A DNA stretch of 64,000 nucleotides from Symbiodinium natans (taxonomy: Eukaryota; Sar; Dinophyceae; Suessiales; Symbiodiniaceae): assembly GCA_905221605.1 (NCBI GenBank), contig CAJNDS010000435.1, positions 107,501 through 171,500 on the forward strand. The letters are read 5' to 3'. The notes beneath the pieces were generated by a model. It made no database searches. It worked only from the letters and a program-made list of their open reading frames with translations, and was not told the origin of the DNA. The position numbers and the translations under genes were made by a program. The number at the start of each line of letters is the position of its first letter. The first letter of the stretch is position 1. Shown one piece after another: positions 13,087 to 22,590 of this stretch.

Positions 13087-13692
13087 GTTTCCTGCAGCTT
13101 TGTGGGATCTCTCTTGACGAATATTCACCTGCATGGCTTGTTGATGGTTGCTGTCATGCCATGCCCCGCAAAGAATCCAACACTCATGATTACATGATTG
13201 GCCGTTTGTAAAACGGATGCATTGCAGTATTGCAGTGGGTGCATGCCCCAAGAGGCGACAGCAGGGAGTTGATGCCTGGCTCGAGGCTGTCTGATAAAAG
13301 AAGGTCAAACCGCCCAGGGCCCAAAAGCCCAAACATTTGTGCGCAGTTAGTTCCATGCACGGTGAGTGCTAGCCTAAGCCTGCGAAAGACAGCACTTCTT
13401 CAAACGGTCCAAATGGAACAAGAAGCCTAGCCGCTTGCTGGCCTTTCAGCCTCATGCATGAGAGGCTGTCTCATGAGACTTGATGTGATCCAAGCAGGTT
13501 TTGCGCATGTTTATCATGTTTGCACTAGTCATGACTAGCCCATCCTTGCCTGCAGTTGGCTAAGCAGATGTGGAGGATACCTGGTTCCTCGCTTTCAATT
13601 CAGCCCTGAACGAGACGGGGGCTGTGGAGGCACTTTTTGTATGAAATGTTGCTGTCCAACCATTTAAGAAATTCTGTCGAGCCTTTTCGCAG

Positions 13693-15261
13693 GCAACCTG
13701 CCAACAACTCCTTGCGAGATTGTCTGGGGCCCCGAAAGCAACTGTTGAAGAATCGCTCCAGAGAGCTTGCTGAGAGCTAATAGGAAAACAATGGAATACA
13801 ACTGTGAGAGAAGTTGCTCTCAGGACTGACCCGTTCTCTTTGTTTGCTTTGGTGTCCAGGCATTCGGGACCATGTGTTCGTTGGGAGGAGATTCGTTTTT
13901 CCGCGCGATTCGTCTCAGTTGTGTTATGTTGTGTTGCTTATGTTGCAGCTCTTTTCCTGTTGTATTTCAGGAGCTCGTGAAGCTCAACCCAGAGGTCCAG
14001 CTCTTGCACGCTGCGTCCGAGGCCTCGACATCGCATCTGCAATGAGTGTTCCGCCTCAGCCTCTTTAGGGCAGCTGAAGTTGATCAGGAGGGCCAAGCTG
14101 ATGGAAGCTGCCAAGGCTGAGCCGATGGAATCTTTGCAACCAATTGCTCTCTCCTCCTGTGCCCCGCCTCTCCGTACTGCAGTAAAAACTAGTGAAATGA
14201 TCAGAATTTTGTACTCGAGTCACGAAGTTCGAATATGTCGAGGTTGGTGGCGAGCTCTTCTGGCAAGGCATAGCCTCTATGGCCCGGGCAACGCGACTTG
14301 GCTTCGTGCCAAAGTGGAGAGACACGAAGGAGCAAATCCAAGAGCAAGGTTTTGGTCTATTTTCGTCCCAGAGGCAATCGGCGCCCCGGAGCTGACCGAG
14401 CTGGTGACAGATGCTTTTCGTTTTCTGCGAAGCCCTGAGAGATTTTCTGAGATTGTTCTGCACGTGTGCTCGCTCACTGCCCATAGGCGAGATCGACATG
14501 CACCAGAGGCATAGTCACTTGTTGCAGCGATCATGTTGTAATGTGTTGATCATGTTGCAGGCGTTCTTGCGAAACCTTCGAACAGTACACTCCGGCTCGC
14601 ACTGCTGCCTTGTGTTGACATCAACTACTCCCTCGAGATTCCGAGAACGTTTCCCTCGTCAGTACACGTCAGGAAGCGCCTGAAGGAGCTCTATGGCAGC
14701 TTTGAGTTTCATGCACGCGGCATGATGGGGAAGAGTTACAGGTGCACTTCTCTATCAGTTCTACGGCTTGATGATTTACTGTGAGATACTGTGAGCTTCA
14801 GTTGCCAGCCTACACGGGAAGAGACAAGCCTCTGGTGTGTAGTCTCGTCTTGTTCAATTCCCTGCCAGCGTTGCCCTGTTGCCACCGTTCAGCGCTTGGT
14901 TGAGATTTCATACCAAGTACCTCCTGCCCAACAGGTGTCGAAGCAGACTCACGCGCGAGGAACACATTTGCAGACAGGCTACTTGCCTTGTGATGGGTGA
15001 GTTTCTTGTCCTGGTTCAACTTTCGCGCTACAATGCCTAGCCAACAATTCTGAAGGGTCTGGTTGAAGAGCTGCCACCCATTTGGAAGGCACACTGGAGG
15101 TTAATCAGGCCATTCCAAGCATGCCTCTTCTGCATTTGCATGTGTATGAGGGTGTCCATCATAAGATTCCGACTGCTTTGAACATCTCGGGCCGGCTGTA
15201 CGAGGAAGCTACACGCCCTTGGCTAGACATCTTGCAAGGCTTTGCCGAGGAAGTTGTTTAA
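13693..15261 (+). CDS. Unrecognised multi-exon gene
   Basis: A run of short frames flanked by plausible splice sites reads as one protein. Likely exons are 13693-~13764 (ATCQQLLARLSGAPK), ~13969-14045 (ELVKLNPEVQLLHAASEAS), ~14085-14150 (LIRRAKLMEAAKAEPMESL), 14228-14348 (GGELFWQGIASMARATRLGF), 14372-14463 (ELTELVTDAFRFLRSPERF), 14560-14741 (SLEIPRTFPSSVHVRKRL), ~14796-14837 (LQLPAYTGRDKPL), ~14889-14930 (RLVEISYQVPPAQQ), ~15056-15099 (GLVEELPPIWKAHWR) and 15120-15261 (HLHVYEGVHHKIPTALNI, ending EEVV-stop). The joins 14348/14372 and 15099/15120 keep phase exactly; others are approximate. I see no catalytic motif, signal peptide or membrane segment. The PERF segment loosely recalls the helix before the AAA+ core of FtsH proteins, but no Walker motifs follow, so I do not assign a function. 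The start is not located. Confidence 0.55.
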
Positions 15262-16640
15262 AACAAATCCCAAAGAGGCCACCTAAATCAAATGCACTTG
15301 TGCCAACCTATTCTGGCAAAACGACATGTTGTCGCATCACCTCTGTGAGGGGTAAGCAGCAGCCATGAGAGAGCTTCCTCTGCGGACTACGTTGTTTTGT
15401 GCATGGGCTGTGACCACCACTGGTTGCCTGGAAGTTTCGAGCATGAAGATTCATCGAACATGGTATGAAGACCTCCCGGGCTGTGAGCCGTTAATCGTGC
15501 TGTGATAATTACGTTGAGGTATGCAAAGACAAAGTGTCCGCTCCCTCCGATCTGGTCCGGGCGGAGGCTGCGCCATTTGAGCGTCTGTACTAACATGCTT
15601 TGGCATCATTGTTCCTTCTTTTGAAACTTGTCAGACTCGAAGGTTGAGATGCTGAGAAGCCTCGAGCATCCCAGTGTGCCCCAGGCATGGGTCGCAAAAT
15701 GTCGCTATTACGAGAAACACTGCCCAAGGCCGCGCATGCCGCGGATCCTCACTGGCTGCAAACCTTCCGCCCCAAATGAGCGCATGCATGCACATGAACC
15801 ATTAGGATGGCTTTCGCTGCAGGGCCTTTCCAGGTGAATCAGAAGCCTGCTGCTACTGTCATCGCTATTCTTCAACATCCTGGTCTTACGGGTGGCAAAA
15901 CAGCTCCCTTTTCCCGCAAGAGGCCTCCCAAAGGTGAGCATCATCGAAACCCGCGGCAACCACTGGTGTCGAATGGGGTCAATGATACTCTGTGGGGCGA
16001 GGCAGTGAAGAGTCGAACAACAGGTCCAGGTCAAATTTTTATGGAGGTTTATTGTGTTTTCGCTATTTTGGCCTCCTCTAGGCCCTTTGAACGAACAACT
16101 GATGCTCATGATGCCCACCTTTGGGCGTATCGAAAGGCTCATGCACACAACGAAGCTGGTGGACTCTGCGGGAACTAGGAGCCAAGAACAGCATATTGAC
16201 CAACTTAAATTGAGTCCGGCACTGAAAGGCAGTGTTTTTAGTGTTCTGCAAAACTTGTTTGGGGTCAGGCAAGGATGTTCAAGTTTGGCTGAACAACGGC
16301 TACTTGTTACTAGTGTCAGAGTGGGGCTGTGAGTGATTGCGATCTGCGCCGCTGAAGTTGCAGCAGGTGATCGCTAGCTTTGAGGATTTTAACAACATCT
16401 ACATCGTGTCAGCTCCCCAGCGGCTCACGCATAGCCTTGGTCAACGCAGCTTGATGCACTGCTCAACGTTGCAAATCCCAGGCATGGCTCATTGAAGCTA
16501 TGTTCTAGCATGTTTCAAGGTTGATGTTGGTAAGGTTCCTTCAACACACATTGAAACATATTGAACCCAACACTTTGTGACCAGTCGTCCACAGGTTGGC
16601 AGTGGCTACGACAGATAACAAATTTCGGATCAACAGCGAC
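15262..16640. other. Spacer between two + strand genes
   Basis: There is no convincing coding signal; short frames overlap on both strands. An in-frame extension of the next gene runs from about 16596 behind a possible acceptor AG at 16593-16594, so a short 5' exon of that gene could lie here. I looked for the dinoflagellate spliced-leader sequence or a relic of it and found none. Confidence 0.5.
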
Positions 16641-18539
16641 ATGAGCACGGCTTTTCGCCAGGGGTTTGCACGCATGGGACGGCGCGCTCTCCTGCTGACA
16701 TTGGCGGTGGTTAGACTAGGTTGTTCAGCAGCGGTCGGCCTTCCTACCATCGACTACTTGAACCTGAATGCGGAGTCCGAGTTTCTTCTACAAGCGTTTG
16801 CGACCGAGGGAATTTTGCTGGTCCCTGGTGTGCCGGGCTATGCGGCTGCAAGAACCGCAGCTCTGGAATCACTGACAGCTTGTGTCGCCCGTGGCCAAGG
16901 AAGAGTCAAAGCATTAAGAAGGTTCCTCCAAGATGGCTCAGAGCGGCTGACGATTGCTGCCAAAACTCATGGCCATGCATTGCAGCCTCTGTTCATCGGA
17001 TGTCCAGACTTCGAGCAAAAGGCAGACGTACTTAGGACCGCCATACATGTTGCTCTGACTGAGGTTCTTCGTGTGTGGGGACAAGCAGGGAGTCAGGAAG
17101 TGATCCTCCGACATGATGCTGGTCACCCATATGCAAGCCTAGCAGAAGCGGCCTCGAATGCAACGCATTTGGAGCATTTCCACGTCTATTCCAACAAAGA
17201 TGATAAAGATGGCAGCGCTTCCACATCTCGTGCTAGCCTTGGCCTTCACACGGATGCCGGTCTGCTCCTTGCCTTCACCTCACCACTGTACTCACTCTCT
17301 GCTTCAGTCCATTCCGATCATGACGCAAGCGGACTATGGATTCAACGTGTGAACTCCTACGTGGAGCCTGTAGACCTTCCGACGAATGCAGTTGCCTTTG
17401 TTGTGGGCGAAGCCGCCACCTGGCTGCCGTGGGCGAGCCGCCCGCTGCCCCATGAGCTGCGCCTGCCCCGCATGTCTGAGCGAGCATGGTACGGTGTCAT
17501 GACACGCCTGCCGGAAGACGCAGTGAAGGTCTCAGGCTTCGATCCCACGTTGCGGCATCAACTGACTTTTGGCCAATGGTGGGACAAGGCTGCCGATTCG
17601 CTAACATCAGAAGATGCATTTGGCTGTGGTCAGCTGCATGCAGCTGACCCCACACACCTGTGTCCAGAAGGAAAAGCTTATTGTTGGATGCAATGCATGA
17701 CTCTACCACCAGCCTGCACGGCCAGTTCGGCCCACTGCGTGCACCCAGATGGTACTCCATGGGCGAATCACAGCGAGATGTGCCCAACATGTACACTAAC
17801 TTGTCCTGCTTTTGAGGGCTGGGACTTCTGTGATGAGGCTGCTGCTTCTGATATGATCATGCAAGGATTCGTCAGCTTCTCGGCCGGCAACAAGATGAGG
17901 CCTTGTGTCATCCTATTCTTTCCGAGCTGGGTCCTCAACACTTGGTGGAAGTTTTGGCTTGGAGTAGGCGGTGTGCTCTTGCTGGGTGTCACTGTCGAAT
18001 GGGTTTCCACTCTGCATGTGTCGCCCGATCGCAAACTGGGACGTTTATGGCAAACGCTTCTATACTGCACGAGGATGACACTTGCTTATCTGGTAATGCT
18101 AGCGGCCATGACCTTCTGCATTGAAATTTTCGCCGCTGCTATTGCAGGATTGGGTCTCGGACATGCTTGCTTCAGCTCACAGAAACAGCGATTTGGCGGA
18201 TTGAGCGGACCTTCCCTTTGCTGCAGTCATGGAGAGCTTAGGCGCCGGCACTCGCAGGACATTCGCGTGACCCCTTGCCTGCAAGCCGATGATTGCATAG
18301 TCTTGCGTGTGGGGGGAATGACCTGCGGAAGTTGCGCTCAGACGGTGACCCATGCGCTCGAAGGCGTAGCTGGGGTTGTATCAGCCCGAGTCACTTTGGG
18401 CCCAGCTGCAGAGCCAGCAATCGGTACCGGTCTGGGTACAGCGGAAATCTTAGTGAACGCAGGTTTTCCTGGAGCAGATGCTGCTGTTGCTGCCGTTGAG
18501 CTGGTTGGGTTCGACGCGCAGCCTGTGCCAAAAGCGTGA
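16641..18539 (+). CDS. Multidomain copper protein: 2OG/Fe(II) oxygenase-like + Cys-rich + Ctr transporter core + HMA domain
   Basis: An intronless reading frame of 632 aa from the ATG at 16641 (an ATG at 16674 is also possible). Residues 16-35 form a hydrophobic signal or anchor (ALLLTLAVVRL). Residues ~45-300 look like the double-stranded beta-helix of 2-oxoglutarate/Fe(II) dioxygenases, with HTD (H203, D205) and a distal His (H271 in LPHELRLPR). Residues ~325-400 carry ten Cys. Residues ~432-510 hold three membrane helices with Ctr hallmarks: MLAAM (MxxxM, M486/M490) in helix 2 and GLGLG (GxxxG, G503/G507) in helix 3. The C-terminus (~553-632) is an HMA domain with GMTCGSC (C562, C565). By family, Ctr proteins form trimers that pass Cu(I), and HMA domains bind Cu(I). 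The oxygenase activity is inferred from the metal triad only. The usual Met-rich Ctr ectodomain is absent; the Cys-rich part may replace it. Confidence 0.88.
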   Translation: MSTAFRQGFARMGRRALLLTLAVVRLGCSAAVGLPTIDYLNLNAESEFLLQAFATEGILLVPGVPGYAAARTAALESLTACVARGQGRVKALRRFLQDGSERLTIAAKTHGHALQPLFIGCPDFEQKADVLRTAIHVALTEVLRVWGQAGSQEVILRHDAGHPYASLAEAASNATHLEHFHVYSNKDDKDGSASTSRASLGLHTDAGLLLAFTSPLYSLSASVHSDHDASGLWIQRVNSYVEPVDLPTNAVAFVVGEAATWLPWASRPLPHELRLPRMSERAWYGVMTRLPEDAVKVSGFDPTLRHQLTFGQWWDKAADSLTSEDAFGCGQLHAADPTHLCPEGKAYCWMQCMTLPPACTASSAHCVHPDGTPWANHSEMCPTCTLTCPAFEGWDFCDEAAASDMIMQGFVSFSAGNKMRPCVILFFPSWVLNTWWKFWLGVGGVLLLGVTVEWVSTLHVSPDRKLGRLWQTLLYCTRMTLAYLVMLAAMTFCIEIFAAAIAGLGLGHACFSSQKQRFGGLSGPSLCCSHGELRRRHSQDIRVTPCLQADDCIVLRVGGMTCGSCAQTVTHALEGVAGVVSARVTLGPAAEPAIGTGLGTAEILVNAGFPGADAAVAAVELVGFDAQPVPKA

Positions 18540-18910
18540 GCAGTCCGCTGCCAGCATTCAACATGTCAGCTTTGGTACTGTACCTAGTCTATTTTCACCT
18601 GAAACTTCTGTGCTCTTTGCATGACCCGTCCGGGTTCTGCGGTGTGGCGAAAAAAGAATTGTCGAACGACAGGCATAGCAGGGCATAGTCTCAAAGTCTC
18701 TTTGCATGCATAGCAGTAGTACAGCTGTAGGCTGTAGCAGTGAAGCTTTTCTCTGCAAGATGCGGAGCGGCATAACCAGTGCTCAAGTGATCGTGCGCGG
18801 CGAGAGTTCTGCGAGCATCGCGCCAGGCTCGAGCCCGTAGAGAGCATCGAGTTGGTGAACATTTTGTGACGCTGCCGGGAGTTGGACACTCGCTGGAGGG
18901 CTGTGCAGTT

Positions 18911-18996
18911 GTGCCACGTTGTGCCACGTTGTGCCACGTTGTGCCACGTTGTGCCATGTTGTGCCACGTTGTGCCACGTTGTGCCACGTTGTGCCA
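18911..18996. repeat. 10-bp tandem repeat GTGCCACGTT, 8 copies plus a partial
   Basis: Perfect head-to-tail decamers at 18911, 18921, 18931 and 18941, one variant at 18951 (GTGCCATGTT), three more perfect copies, then GTGCCA. The low divergence points to recent expansion. There are no spacers, so it is not a CRISPR array. Confidence 0.95.
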
Positions 18997-19559
18997 GGGT
19001 GCATGTCGAAACCTTATCAACACTTGTAAAGCCAAAACGAGCGACTCTGATCAGAGATGTCAGGCAGCAGTGGCATCAAAGTGGACAAGGAATAAGTGTC
19101 GGCTGGCTAGCCATCGGCTTACAGCACGCTTTGTTGATTCAGCTTGTACGTGTGCCGCATCGTGCTGCTTTGTGGGGGAGTTGCATTGATTCCCAGCTAC
19201 AAGTGGCAGGCCGAGATCGCCAGGCAGTTGTTGGAAGCGCTTAGGCAGGAGGAGGGCAAGAGCAGTATAGAGCAGTCCTGTCATGTCACTGATACACATT
19301 TTGCTCCCACGGCGAATGCAGAGCGGGTGCAGAACGACAGAAGGAAGCATGTGTCCTTTGCCGCTTTGCCTAGCTCTACTTCAAACCGTGCTCCATACAT
19401 GCGGAGGCACTGCCATGAAATGCGACCCCGTAGCCGCGCACCAAGAGCTTCAAGTCGGCTCATCCAGTGCAGCCAAATTGGTACTCAAATGAGTGGCCAT
19501 GCGGTTTCAGTTATTGGCGTTGCCTTGCCTCTTGTTTAAATTTTAAGGGCCTTGTCAGG

Positions 19560-19686
19560 CGAGGTGGGGGGTGGGAGGTGGGGGGGGAGGGGGGGATGGG
19601 GGGTGGAGGGGGGGGGGTGGGGTTGGGGGGAGGGTGGGTGGGGAGGTGGGGTGGGGGTGGGGGGGTGGCGGGGGAGGGCGGGGGAA
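19560..19686. repeat. G-rich tract, about 125 nt
   Basis: Runs of G3-G9 separated by A, T or GT on the + strand, with almost no C. It has many overlapping ways to form G-quadruplexes. The Gly-rich and Pro-rich frames are artefacts. Confidence 0.9.
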
Positions 19687-19712
19687 TACCAGCTCTTTCA
19701 CCTCTTCAAACA

Positions 19713-19970
19713 ACATGCTGCAAAAGGATGCGGAACAAGACACGCCGTCACAAGCGTTCATTGTTTTGGAGAACATGCTGACAACGCTGGTATGTACAGT
19801 GTTTTTTTTTGGCTTCTTTGCACAGCATACTGCACAAGGATGTTTGACGTTTCTGGAACAAGACATGCTGCCACGAGCCTCATACCGGTGGCGAGCATGC
19901 CCACAACACGGACATGTATAGCATTTTTGCTTCTGTGCACGGCGTTGCATTGACGCTTCTGGAACAGCAC
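19713..19970. repeat. ~113-bp tandem repeat, 2+ diverged copies
   Basis: The segment beginning CATGCTGCAAAAGGATG at about 19713 recurs as CATACTGCACAAGGATG at about 19826. Both copies then share AACAAGACA(C/T)GC, AACATGCTGACAAC-like and ATGTACAGTGTTTTT-like blocks. A third partial copy starts near 19945. Confidence 0.65.
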
Positions 19971-20128
19971 ATTCTCTGGAGCTGTAAGTGGTTTTTCCAC
20001 CATTCTGGAACTGTGGGTAGGTTGAGCTGCTGCGGAAATGTTTTGTTCCACAAGATCTGCTCTACCTGCGTGCCAAAGCAAGCATGCTTCATAGCTCCGT
20101 TGATCTCCGCCCCCGCTTCTTTGGCCTC

Positions 20129-20164
20129 TAGGGTTTCGGGTCTTAGGGTTCAGGGGGTTTAGGG
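20129..20164. repeat. Degenerate telomere-like patch
   Basis: It contains TAGGGTTTCGGG, TTAGGGTT and GGTTTAGGG within 36 nt. This resembles diverged copies of the TTTAGGG heptamer used at many plant, algal and dinoflagellate telomeres. It is short and impure. Confidence 0.5.
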
Positions 20165-21119
20165 CCCTCACAAGCCCTTTATGCCTGTTGCGAACATGGT
20201 GCAAACAGACTCCGACTCTTGTCGCGCATGCAATAATTTTCGGGATGCCCAAGAACCTTACAGATTTGTGGAGAAATTGTGCTAGCACTTAGGTTCGCCC
20301 CCGTTTAGTTTGCTCGTTCAGGTTGGACAGTAGCAAGCGGGAGTTGCAACAGCTCTGAAAGAACATTTTCGGTAAGGTGTGGTCCATGGAGATCTTCGTC
20401 TCACCAGTCTCCTCCTTTCTGCTGTAACGGATGCTCGGACGGCGCCGCAGCTCATCTTAGCAGACCTAAGTTGCTGTCTCAGCATCGGCGTTGGCGGGTG
20501 CCTCAAGCTGGGAGTACGCTGTGCTTGTTTCGGCTGAGGCCTTGCAGGGCTGCCGCTCCCGCCACCTAAACTTGCCAGGCCTGTGCAGCCGCATCAGCAG
20601 TCCACCGTGGGTCCAGGGCATCTGGGCACGTATCACGCAGGTGCCCGGCTCCCTCAGCGGCGCAAACCTTAGCTTGGTCACCTTTCTTATTGCTCGCAGC
20701 ATGCCCATCTTCTAGAGAGCGTGAGCAAACGCATGTTTGATCTTTTTGGGCTCTGAGATAAGAAGGGCATTGTTCGTTGTCCAGGCATGTTTTGGGTTGC
20801 TGAAAACCTTGTGCATTCTGCAAAGAGCATCTTGAGAGGCAAACGCGGATACCAAGTACACTGCGTACACTGCCAGACTCCGGCAAATGCATTGTGTCTT
20901 TGTGTTTTTCAAGGACTCTGAGTTGCCTCTTGCAGACTACAGTAAGCGGGTCTGTACCCAGGCCGGGCAGAACACAAAACTGCTCAGTCCATGAACAACT
21001 CGATTCTTTTGGTTTTGCGGTTTCAGGAATGCTTTTTCGATAACTTCGTGGTTTGTGCCACAGCTCGCGCGGTTTGTGGTGCACGGCCCCCAATCCCCCA
21101 ACCCCACCCCCACCTCATG

Positions 21120-21480
21120 CTGCGGCCGGCATCTTTGGTGCAAAAATCGTTGATATACGTTTTGGTGCAAAACAATAGTTTGGTGCAAAAACTGATGCTT
21201 GAAATGGGTGGTATCATTGGGTTGCCGATGCCAAAAACCTGATTTGCAGTCAAAAGTTGTGGTGTCACAAGTTGCTTTGATGTCTCAAGTGGTGATGCCA
21301 CAAGTTGTTTTGGTATTAAAGGTGGTGGGGTCATTAGCTGTTTCGGTGTCAAAAGTTGTGGCGTAGCCCCTTGACGCACAAACACTTTTCCACACCACAG
21401 TTCTTGCCACCACAACTTTTGCCACCAAAGCAGCGTGTGACGCCACCACTTTTGACACCAAAGCAACAGCAAGCGCTTGC
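21120..21480. repeat. Inverted array of degenerate AAAGTTGTGGTGTC repeats
   Basis: From 21136 to 21195 TTTGGTGCAAAA recurs three times. From 21250 to 21365 a unit like AAAAGTTGTGGTGTC recurs about six times with variation. From 21385 to 21475 the same unit appears in reverse complement (CCACCACTTTTGACACC). The two halves can pair into a long imperfect hairpin. Confidence 0.75.
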
Positions 21481-22590
21481 GTGTTCAGAATGCCGTGCAT
21501 GTTTCGGATTTGCGATTTTGGATGGGGAGAGTCCGGTTTGCAACTCCCCTCCGAAGATCATAAAGTCTAAGGTTTCTGGGCTTTTTGCTTGCAGGGCTTG
21601 GGGCGGTTATTAGCAGGTTTGGGGTCCAAGTGTTTGGCAGAACAGTTTCGGGGACAGTTTAGTCGGATTGGAGGGACGTTGTGTTTAGGCTTGGATTTTG
21701 TCACTGGCAGCCACCGCAAAGATGTCCAACACCTCCTTTGGGCCTTGGCTAGTTCTACCCCGGCCCCGGCTCTTCGAAGTATATGTGTGCTGCATGCCTC
21801 TGACATCTGTGACTCGCAGCCTCCAGACTCTTCGTCTGTCTAGATAGTTCCACATAGACAATACCAAAACTATGTATCGAATGGTGCCTTCCCATGTTGT
21901 GCTTATGTGTTTTTAAATGTCTGTTACATTCGTGAACCACGCCAGCCCCACTTAAGATACCTCACGCACCCCATCACGGGTGCTGTCTTGGTCGGGGACT
22001 TGTGCAATTGTTGAGTCCCAGCAATGCAGCACTGCCTCACCATGGATCCATGCGGCGTCGTTGGAAAGTTGTGGGTGGAAGAAGTTCGGGTGGCCTCCTT
22101 GTACGCGAAGGTCCCAGCATGTTTTGAAGTTCAGTACTCAGCTTACCTGAAGTGCCTGGAATCGAACCTTCGGGCCTTGTGTAAATTCTACTCAAGCTGG
22201 TGTCGGTGCTTGTCTGCAGTTGTCTGCTATAACCACAAATGTTGACTGCGTGAGGCCTGCAAAACCCACACGGCTGCTGCACCCTGAGGTAAAGAGTTGG
22301 ATTCCAAATCAATCACCGAGCGCTTGGCAACTGGTGCAGTCATCGAGGCATGTGGAATCAGCTCACCTTTTTTTGGGTCAATTTTTTCCCCTTTGTTGCT
22401 CAGAAGACTTTTACAAATGACCTACCTTGCTACGTATGCAAAGTGGAAAGAACTCATGACTAAGCATCTGCAGTTGAAGCCGAACGCGGCGCGCATCACA
22501 ACTTGTTCAAAACTTGTTCGTGCACTATCGGGTAGAGGCTCGGCATTCTTGTGAGATGACTTGCTTCGGAGGAAGAGACAGCACTGGCAG

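Larger units (their letters stand above)
4742..13692. other. Long stretch with no gene I can name
   Basis: Nearly 9 kb with no recognisable domain. Candidate pieces are weak: an ATG frame at 6228-6422 encoding one hydrophobic helix (VLVLAVTIVASVVAW), overlapping plausible frames at 10.2-10.5 kb (one Ala/Pro-rich, another starting MQRRMLQQLF at 10266), and the open frame listed at 10540-11001. Other frames on both strands are comparably long and look random. There is a CTGTCG/CTG microsatellite near 7.55 kb, a C-tract near 11.5 kb and a short GGGCTGA array near 13.05 kb. Exons of the unrecognised gene at 13.69 kb could begin inside this stretch. Confidence 0.45.
18540..22559. other. Repeat-rich spacer, no gene recognised
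   Basis: About 4 kb with no domain signature. It holds an 8-copy 10-bp tandem repeat, a 125-nt G-tract, a ~113-bp tandem repeat, a telomere-like patch and an inverted array of degenerate repeats, each listed separately. Frames across these are repeat artefacts (Thr/Trp-rich, Gly-rich). Exons of the following methyltransferase gene may exist upstream of 22560 but I could not identify any. Confidence 0.55.

Noticed and set aside
18911-18996. CRISPR-like array
   Set aside because: Decamers abut with no spacers, and the window is eukaryotic.
22150-22240. tRNA-like B-box (GGTTCGATTCC on the minus strand)
   Set aside because: The T-arm stem does not pair and no A-box or anticodon arm fits upstream.
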